From positions 1 to 29,205 of the forward strand of contig CAZIPZ010000020.1 of the NCBI GenBank assembly GCA_964541075.1: a stretch of DNA of 29,205 bases, written 5' to 3'. The notes under the pieces were generated by a model. The model did no database searches. It had not been told where the DNA came from and saw nothing but the letters and a program-made list of their open reading frames with translations. Shown here one piece after another: positions 24,266 to 29,205 of this stretch (positions within the stretch are counted from its first letter, which is position 1; each line of letters starts with the position of its first letter). A program made the position numbers and the translations under genes. The stretch comes from CAZIPZ01 sp964541075 (GTDB lineage Bacteria > Acidobacteriota > Terriglobia > 20CM-2-55-15).

Positions 24266-24940
24266 TTGAATGATCTTGATTTGATTGCACTGCTCCGAAA
24301 CACGGGGCTGGTCGCGCGATTCGTCCTACTTGTTCTTCTGATTTTTTCCGTGTGGTCCTGGGGAATCATTCTTCAGAAGGCAATGCTCTTGCGAAAGGTC
24401 AAGAAAGAGTCTGAAATGTTTTGGCGAATATTCCGGAAGGGGCAGAGCCTTTCCGAAATTGGTGCAGCCTGTGAAACGCTTCGATTCACTCCGCTTGTTC
24501 CAGTGTTCAACGCCGGAGCGGAAATTCTGCAGCCTCCAAGCAACAAATCCCAGGGAAGCATCGCTGTGAGGCCTCCTGCCAGCGCAAGTATCGTACAGCG
24601 AGGTGTTCAGCGAGCTTCGGCAGGTCAACTTACGCGGCTCGAACAACGCCTCACTTTTCTGGCGACAACCGCGACCGTTGCGCCTTTTCTTGGATTGTTT
24701 GGCACGGTTTGGGGTGTAATGACGTCATTCGCGGGGCTTGCAAACAGTGACGTCGCGACGCTGCGAGCCGTAGCTCCGGGAATTGCGGACGCGCTGATCG
24801 CAACTGCCTTCGGACTCTTTGTCGCGATTCCAGCGGTCATCGCATATAACCAATTTGTTTATCAAATTCGCAATCTTGGCGGTCAGCTTGACGATCTACA
24901 GGTCGAAATGCTCGTCCTTGCCGAACGAAACGATTCCTGA
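24266..24940 (+). CDS. tolQ: TolQ/ExbB proton channel subunit
   Basis: 224 residues. Inner-membrane motor subunit that, with TolR, uses the proton gradient to drive TolA. Three membrane helices: about 16-38, 130-153 (APFLGLFGTVWGVM) and 168-192 (APGIADALIATAFGLFVAIPA), with the large cytoplasmic loop between the first two. TTG 24266 is the start: GAGGAGA lies 5 nt upstream and no in-frame ATG precedes the first helix. TGATG overlap with tolR. tolQ is preferred over exbB because tolB and pal follow. Confidence 0.94.
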   Translation: MNDLDLIALLRNTGLVARFVLLVLLIFSVWSWGIILQKAMLLRKVKKESEMFWRIFRKGQSLSEIGAACETLRFTPLVPVFNAGAEILQPPSNKSQGSIAVRPPASASIVQRGVQRASAGQLTRLEQRLTFLATTATVAPFLGLFGTVWGVMTSFAGLANSDVATLRAVAPGIADALIATAFGLFVAIPAVIAYNQFVYQIRNLGGQLDDLQVEMLVLAERNDS

Positions 24941-25362
24941 TGGCCATCACAACCCAAGACGGAAAAACGCAGACGACGCTTGCTGAAATCAACATGGTCC
25001 CCTTCATTGACGTCGTTTTGGTGCTGTTGATCATATTCATGGTCACAGCGCCCGTTATTCAGTCAGGAATCGAAGTGAATGTGCCGAAAACGCAGGTCGT
25101 TCGAGAGCTTGCGCAGGAAAAACTTGTGATCTCAGTCGACAAGGATCAGAAGCTTTACCTCCAGAATGAGGCAGTCAATATTAATGAACTCGTCCAACGC
25201 GTGCGCGAGAAGCTTCCCGATCCAACCCGTCAAAGCGTCTATCTGCGCGCGGATGAGTCCGTTCCTTTTGGAACGATTGCAGTAGTAATGGATCACTTAA
25301 AGATGGCCGGAGTGGAGAATATCAGCGTGGTCACACAGCCTTTAGAAAAGAAGCGGCAATGA
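24940..25362 (+). CDS. tolR: TolR/ExbD proton channel subunit
   Basis: 140 residues. One N-terminal membrane helix (about 18-40) carries the conserved proton-path Asp D24 in MVPFIDVVLVLL, followed by a periplasmic domain with VNVPKT, ISVDKDQKLYL and VYLRADESVPFGTIAVVMD. It works with TolQ to energise the TolA/TonB-like protein. Starts in a TGATG overlap and ends in an ATGA overlap, so it is tightly coupled on both sides. Confidence 0.95.
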   Translation: MAITTQDGKTQTTLAEINMVPFIDVVLVLLIIFMVTAPVIQSGIEVNVPKTQVVRELAQEKLVISVDKDQKLYLQNEAVNINELVQRVREKLPDPTRQSVYLRADESVPFGTIAVVMDHLKMAGVENISVVTQPLEKKRQ

Positions 25363-26141
25363 AGGTCGACGGCGAAAAACTTCAGCCATGCCTCGTTTTG
25401 TCGACGGTATTCCATGTCGTACTCTTTGCAGTCGCTTTATTCTCCCCTTCGCTGTTTCCGGTTCGTGGCGATACCTTCGGGAGTGTGACAGGGGGAGCCG
25501 GCGGGATCGATGTGAAGATCGTGAGCAGCATTTCCGGCATTCCACTCCCCTCGCCCACAGTCGTTCAAGAGAACGCCGCCGCCAACGAATCTGCCGGCTT
25601 CTACAGGACGGAAGCCGCTACTCCTGCAGTGCCGGAGAATGCGGAGCCGATTCCGGAAACCGAAGCTCCTGTCAAAACCACGCCTTCAAGACCAGAACGC
25701 GCAACAGCAGCCAGGAGCGCAAAGAATGAGCCTCCATCGTCACCCAATAATACCGTTCCCTTTGGACAAGGGGGACGCCCTGCCATGTCTTATGGACAGT
25801 TCTTGACTGGAGCTGGGTCCGGCGGAATCCAGTTTGGAGATGGAACCTTCGGCGATCGTTATGGGTGGTATGTAGATTCTATGACACGACGGATTTCGCA
25901 AAACTGGCTCAAGTCGCTTGTCGACGACCGCGTGAGAACCGCGCCACGCGTCTATTTGAACTTCGACATACAGCGCGATGGAACCATAGAAAACGTAGAC
26001 GTTGTGCAGTCTAGCGGCATTCCTTCACTGGACCGTTCCGCCCTGAGGGCGATCATGGCCGCGAATCCCCTGCCATCATTGCCCGCCGATTACCGCGGCT
26101 CTCGAGTGACCGTGAATTTCTATTTTGAGTTTTCACGATGA
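25359..26141 (+). CDS. TonB/TolA-like energy transducer
   Basis: 260 residues. Membrane anchor at about 11-31 (LVLSTVFHVVLFAVALFSP), a Pro/Ala/Glu-rich periplasm-spanning linker (about 65-130), and a C-terminal TonB-type domain (about 165-260) with ISQNWLKS, VYLNFDIQRDGTIENVDV, SGIPSLDRSALRAI and VNFYFEFSR. Position between tolR and tolB implies the TolA role, though the C-terminal domain reads more like TonB. ATGA overlaps couple it to tolR and tolB. No long Ala/Lys helix as in E. coli TolA. Confidence 0.92.
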   Translation: MKVDGEKLQPCLVLSTVFHVVLFAVALFSPSLFPVRGDTFGSVTGGAGGIDVKIVSSISGIPLPSPTVVQENAAANESAGFYRTEAATPAVPENAEPIPETEAPVKTTPSRPERATAARSAKNEPPSSPNNTVPFGQGGRPAMSYGQFLTGAGSGGIQFGDGTFGDRYGWYVDSMTRRISQNWLKSLVDDRVRTAPRVYLNFDIQRDGTIENVDVVQSSGIPSLDRSALRAIMAANPLPSLPADYRGSRVTVNFYFEFSR

Positions 26142-27502
26142 TCTTGAAAAAGCTTTTATCCGTGTTACAGGCCGTGCTTGCGAGTTCCGCCTGCTTGCTA
26201 CTAGCCGTAAGCAATAACGCATCTGCACAGGATCCGCAGATTCGTGCGGGCACTAGGACCGGAGTGGTCGGTGTGCGAATCGCTGCGCCCGAGTTTCAAG
26301 CCAGCGGCGACGCGAAGGCTGCCGCACTGACCACATTATTCAATAAGGTCCTTTGGGACGACCTGGAATACTCGGGCGTATTGACTTTGGTTAGCCGGAG
26401 TTTCTATCCGCTCGGCGCATTCTCAAAACCAGCCGACATCAAGATTCAAGACTGGACGTCGGCGGCCGTAGATGCGCAATTCATAGCTTTCGGAGAAACT
26501 CGCGTCCAGGGAAATGACCTTGTGGTCGAAGCGCGCCTATGGGACCTCAAAGCCTCACAAAACCGAGAAGCAATTGGTCAGCGATACCGCGGAAGCGGAG
26601 CTACGGAAGAGGCTGCGCGCCTCTACGCCCACACACTGGCGGACAAGATTGTCGAACTAATCGGCGGAGGGATACGCGGCATCGCGACAAGCAAGATTGC
26701 GTATGTTACCGAGCGCAGCCGCGGAGTTAAAGAAGTCTATGTCATGGACTATGACGGCGCGAATGCTCGGCCGCTGACAAGCTTTAATTCGCTAGCGTTG
26801 ACCCCAAGCTGGTCTCCCGATGGCGAAAAGGTGGCGTTCACGAGTTATCGTCGCGGTTCGGCTGACATTGAAGTCATTTCGGCGATCGACCGTAAGATCT
26901 ACCCATTTCAGCCTGCGGGAGGAACCACAACGACGCCTTCGTGGTCGCCTGACGGAAGCAAGATAGCCTTCGCCACAAGCCGCGACAATAATGACGGCAC
27001 TGAAATCTATGTTGCAGATTGGAACGGAAGGAATTTGCGGCGCCTGACCGTATCGAAAGGCGTCGATATTTCCCCGACTTGGAATCCCAAGACCGGCCGC
27101 GAGCTCGCCTTCGTCTCAGACAGAGCGGGTTCCGCGCAGATTTACATTATGGATGCTGAAGGCACTAATGTCCGCCGGCTCATCGACGGAGGCGGAGCGG
27201 CTGTAAATCCAGCATGGTCTCCGGATGGCCAGAGAATCGCATTTGCATGGCAGCGTGAACGTGGTTTTTTTGACATCTATATTCATGACCTTGCCACAGG
27301 AAGAAACATTCAGCTAACCCAAAGCCAGGGCAACAACGAACGTCCGACCTGGGCGCCGGATGGTCGGCATATCGCCTTCGAGTCGAATCGACAGGGTCCG
27401 ACCGAGATTTACACGATGCTGGCTGACGGAACGAAGGTCAGGCAACTCACACGGACCGGCAAAAATCAGGGTCCGGCATGGTCGAATTACGCTCCAAACT
27501 GA
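26138..27502 (+). CDS. tolB: Tol-Pal system beta-propeller protein TolB
   Basis: 454 residues. Signal peptide 1-31 ending NNASAQ. An N-terminal alpha/beta domain (about 40-180) holds the LTTLFNKVLWDDLEYSGVL region. The propeller carries five clear PD40 repeats, for example TPSWSPDGEKVAFTS and TPSWSPDGSKIAFATS, with a partial sixth at the C-terminus (GPAWSNYAPN). Periplasmic partner of Pal and TolA in outer-membrane constriction. Start overlaps the upstream stop as ATGA; 18 bp separate it from pal. Confidence 0.96.
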   Translation: MILKKLLSVLQAVLASSACLLLAVSNNASAQDPQIRAGTRTGVVGVRIAAPEFQASGDAKAAALTTLFNKVLWDDLEYSGVLTLVSRSFYPLGAFSKPADIKIQDWTSAAVDAQFIAFGETRVQGNDLVVEARLWDLKASQNREAIGQRYRGSGATEEAARLYAHTLADKIVELIGGGIRGIATSKIAYVTERSRGVKEVYVMDYDGANARPLTSFNSLALTPSWSPDGEKVAFTSYRRGSADIEVISAIDRKIYPFQPAGGTTTTPSWSPDGSKIAFATSRDNNDGTEIYVADWNGRNLRRLTVSKGVDISPTWNPKTGRELAFVSDRAGSAQIYIMDAEGTNVRRLIDGGGAAVNPAWSPDGQRIAFAWQRERGFFDIYIHDLATGRNIQLTQSQGNNERPTWAPDGRHIAFESNRQGPTEIYTMLADGTKVRQLTRTGKNQGPAWSNYAPN

Positions 27503-27520
27503 TCGCAAGGGGGTACATCA

Positions 27521-28288
27521 ATGACATTGGCGAGAAGGATTCAACGCACTACGCTGCTCATTCTCATCCTTACAACAGTGTTTGCGGTTTCCTGCAGAAG
27601 ACCTCAGCCTGCGCCTCCGCCGCCACCGCCGGCTCAGCCCGCACCACCGCCGCCGGCGCCGGGAATCGTACTGCGCGCACAGCCAACGACAATTGAACGC
27701 GGCCAGCCGGTCACTCTGGACTGGACCGCAACCAATGCGGGTTCTGTACGGATTGAGCCGGGGGTCGGCGACGTAACGGCAACCGGATCGCGACAGGTTA
27801 GTCCAACGTCATCGGTTACATACACCGCGACAGCCACCGGACCGGGAGGAACTGCAACAGACACCGCACGAATCACCGTCAATGCTCCTGCGCCCCCGCC
27901 TGAAAGACCGGCGCCCCGTGCCGCTCCTGCGCCTACCGTTGATGAACTCTTTCGCACAAACGTCCAGGACGTGTACTTTGACTACGATAAAGCCGACATA
28001 AGGCCGGACCAGGTTTCCAAATTGCAGTCCAGCGCCACCTGGCTCAAGGAAAATGCTGCAGTTCGATTCAGTATTGAAGGCCACGCCGACGAACGCGGCA
28101 GCCAAGAATACAACATCGGTTTAGGCGATCGCCGGGCAAGCGCAGTCAGTGAATTTCTAAAATCTCAGGGCGTCCCGGAATCCCGCATCAGCACCGTCAG
28201 TTATGGCGAGGACAAACCGCAGTGCAGCGAACAAACTGAAGATTGTTTTCAGAGAAATCGTCGGGCCGCATTCTCCATCCGTCAGTAG
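27521..28288 (+). CDS. pal: Peptidoglycan-associated lipoprotein Pal with an Ig-like insert
   Basis: 255 residues. Lipoprotein signal with the acylated Cys at C25 (FAVSC). A Pro-rich stretch of about 27-48 is followed by an Ig-like beta domain (about 48-120, IVLRAQPTTIERGQPVTLDW to GTATDTARITV), then a second Pro/Ala linker, then an OmpA-like peptidoglycan-binding domain (about 148-255) with VYFDYDKADIRPD, IEGHADERGSQEYNIGLGDR and RISTVSYGEDKP. E. coli Pal is about 173 residues and lacks the Ig-like part. GGGGG lies about 8 nt before ATG 27521. Confidence 0.95.
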   Translation: MTLARRIQRTTLLILILTTVFAVSCRRPQPAPPPPPPAQPAPPPPAPGIVLRAQPTTIERGQPVTLDWTATNAGSVRIEPGVGDVTATGSRQVSPTSSVTYTATATGPGGTATDTARITVNAPAPPPERPAPRAAPAPTVDELFRTNVQDVYFDYDKADIRPDQVSKLQSSATWLKENAAVRFSIEGHADERGSQEYNIGLGDRRASAVSEFLKSQGVPESRISTVSYGEDKPQCSEQTEDCFQRNRRAAFSIRQ

Positions 28289-28318
28289 GGCCCGACTCGC
28301 GAGGTTCAATACACGAAT

Positions 28319-29107
28319 ATGCGAATCCTAGTCTCAATCCTTATTTTGAGCCTTATCCTGGCGGCGCCGGCATACTCCCAGGAAAAGTTGATTCTTCAGC
28401 TTCAGGCCGACATGATCCGGCTTTCACAGCAGATGAATCAACTTCAAGCCAGTGTTGACGAAAAGAATGCCGTACTGCGTACGCTTGTTGAAAAGATGGC
28501 GGATCAAGTCAACGGGCTTTCCGGCAACGTACAAAGGATTTCGGAAGCAGTAAGTTCAAGCAAAACAACGAATGACAAAACAATGAGTGAACTGCGCATC
28601 ATTCTTACGAATCTTGATCGCAGTGTGGGAGACCTTCAGGAAGGGATGTCCGCCGTTCGAACGCAAGTAAACTCCGTTTCGCAGCAGGTTGCCACAAAAG
28701 CTACAGTCGAATCCCTTGGGAATCCCGATGATGTTATGAGGACTGCAAAACTCGACTATCTCGCGGGCAACTATGACCTCGCTATAAGCGGATTCCAAGA
28801 GTACCTCCAGAAATTTCCAAATGATCCTCGATCGTCTGAGGCGCAGCTATTTCTAGGGGAGGCATATTATAACCAAAAAAAATTTGAGCCGGCCGTAGTC
28901 GAATACGATTTGGTCTTGCAGAAGTATCCTGGCAGCGAACAAACTAGGACTGCCCTTTATAAGAAAGGTCTGGCCCTCGCTGATCAAAAGCAACTTCAAC
29001 CGGCGCTCGACGCTCTGAATCGTGTTGTTAAGGAGTTTCCAAACACGAGTGAGGCCGTGAACGCGCAGGCGAAGATACGTGAACTGAGTGCGGCTCGACG
29101 TCGCTGA
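28319..29107 (+). CDS. CpoB/YbgF-like periplasmic TPR protein of the Tol-Pal cluster
   Basis: 262 residues. Signal peptide 1-20 (ending AYSQ), a long N-terminal coiled coil (about 22-125) expected to trimerise, and three TPR-like units in the C-terminal half (AKLDYLAGNYDLAISGFQEY, AQLFLGEAYYNQKKFEPAVV, ALYKKGLALADQKQLQPALD). This matches CpoB/YbgF, which links Tol-Pal to peptidoglycan synthesis at division in E. coli. It lies 30 bp after pal and ends the cluster. The coiled-coil region is longer than in E. coli. Confidence 0.92.
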   Translation: MRILVSILILSLILAAPAYSQEKLILQLQADMIRLSQQMNQLQASVDEKNAVLRTLVEKMADQVNGLSGNVQRISEAVSSSKTTNDKTMSELRIILTNLDRSVGDLQEGMSAVRTQVNSVSQQVATKATVESLGNPDDVMRTAKLDYLAGNYDLAISGFQEYLQKFPNDPRSSEAQLFLGEAYYNQKKFEPAVVEYDLVLQKYPGSEQTRTALYKKGLALADQKQLQPALDALNRVVKEFPNTSEAVNAQAKIRELSAARRR

Positions 29108-29127
29108 GGGCGACCAGAGGAGTCAAC

Positions 29128-29205
29128 ATGGCAAAGTCTGTCAACAAAGTGATTCTTGTCGGACGGCTCGGGCGCGATCCGTAATTGAAGTACACCGGCG
29201 CCGGA
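29128..29205 (+). CDS. ssb: Start of single-stranded DNA-binding protein gene, interrupted by a stop codon at codon 19
   Basis: AGAGGAG about 6 nt upstream and ATG 29128 open the SSB N-terminus (SVNKVILVGRLGRDP). Codon 19 (29182-29184) is TAA where nearly all SSB proteins have Glu (RDPE); the same frame then continues with LKYTGAG, which is normal SSB sequence. One G-to-T change (GAA to TAA) explains it. The window ends after 26 codons. It may be a sequencing error near a contig end or a broken copy. Confidence 0.85.

Overview
The window is densely packed bacterial chromosome of about 53-55% GC by eye, with about 29 genes and no IS elements, tRNA, rRNA or CRISPR. A Gram-negative envelope (complete Tol-Pal cluster, TolB, Pal, CpoB-like protein), coenzyme F420 biosynthesis genes, an oxygen-dependent coproporphyrinogen oxidase, and several secreted families common in soil MAGs together suggest an uncultured Acidobacteriota or a close relative. 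That placement is inference; there is no marker rRNA here.

Layout. 1-1134 (-): the front part of a secreted subtilisin-like protease. 1355-4567 (+): class V aminotransferase and alpha-glucan phosphorylase. 4571-5179 (-) and 5205-5567 (+): a small alpha/beta hydrolase divergent from a zincin-like metallopeptidase. 5690-7269 (+): two coupled exported proteins of unknown function. 7560-10173 (-) and 10365-10748 (+): an NtrC-type sigma-54 activator overlapping a histidine kinase whose ATP-binding boxes are eroded, divergent from a single-domain response regulator. 10764-13330 (-): a three-gene unit of secreted protein, two-domain thioredoxin-fold disulfide oxidoreductase and M20 peptidase. 13438-21946 (+): a long tight run hemF, zinc-ribbon protein, membrane hydrolase, coiled-coil protein, DUF2267 protein, cofD, cofC, cofE, an F420:NADP oxidoreductase-like gene and a DedA-MprF fusion. 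21952-24189 (-): bifunctional-nuclease-family protein and recN. 24266-29107 (+): tolQ, tolR, a TonB/TolA-like gene, tolB, pal and a cpoB-like gene. 29128-29205 (+): the start of ssb, carrying a stop codon.

The main discovery candidate is at 12135-12812 (-). An in-frame TGA falls exactly where the first cysteine of the second CPYC redox site belongs, reading Thr-Pro-Thr-[TGA]-Pro-Tyr-Cys-Pro, and the thioredoxin fold continues intact in the same frame for 72 more codons. A hairpin with a GG at the start of its apical loop lies just downstream, where a bacterial SECIS element sits. I read this as a selenocysteine-containing protein disulfide oxidoreductase that ordinary gene calling splits into two ORFs. 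No selA, selB, selC or selD lies in the window, so this needs confirmation elsewhere in the genome.

Other points of note are the probable pseudokinase of the two-component locus, the physical coupling of haem and F420 genes, a possible leaderless hemF transcript, an Ig-like domain inside Pal, and the nonsense codon in ssb at the very end of the window.
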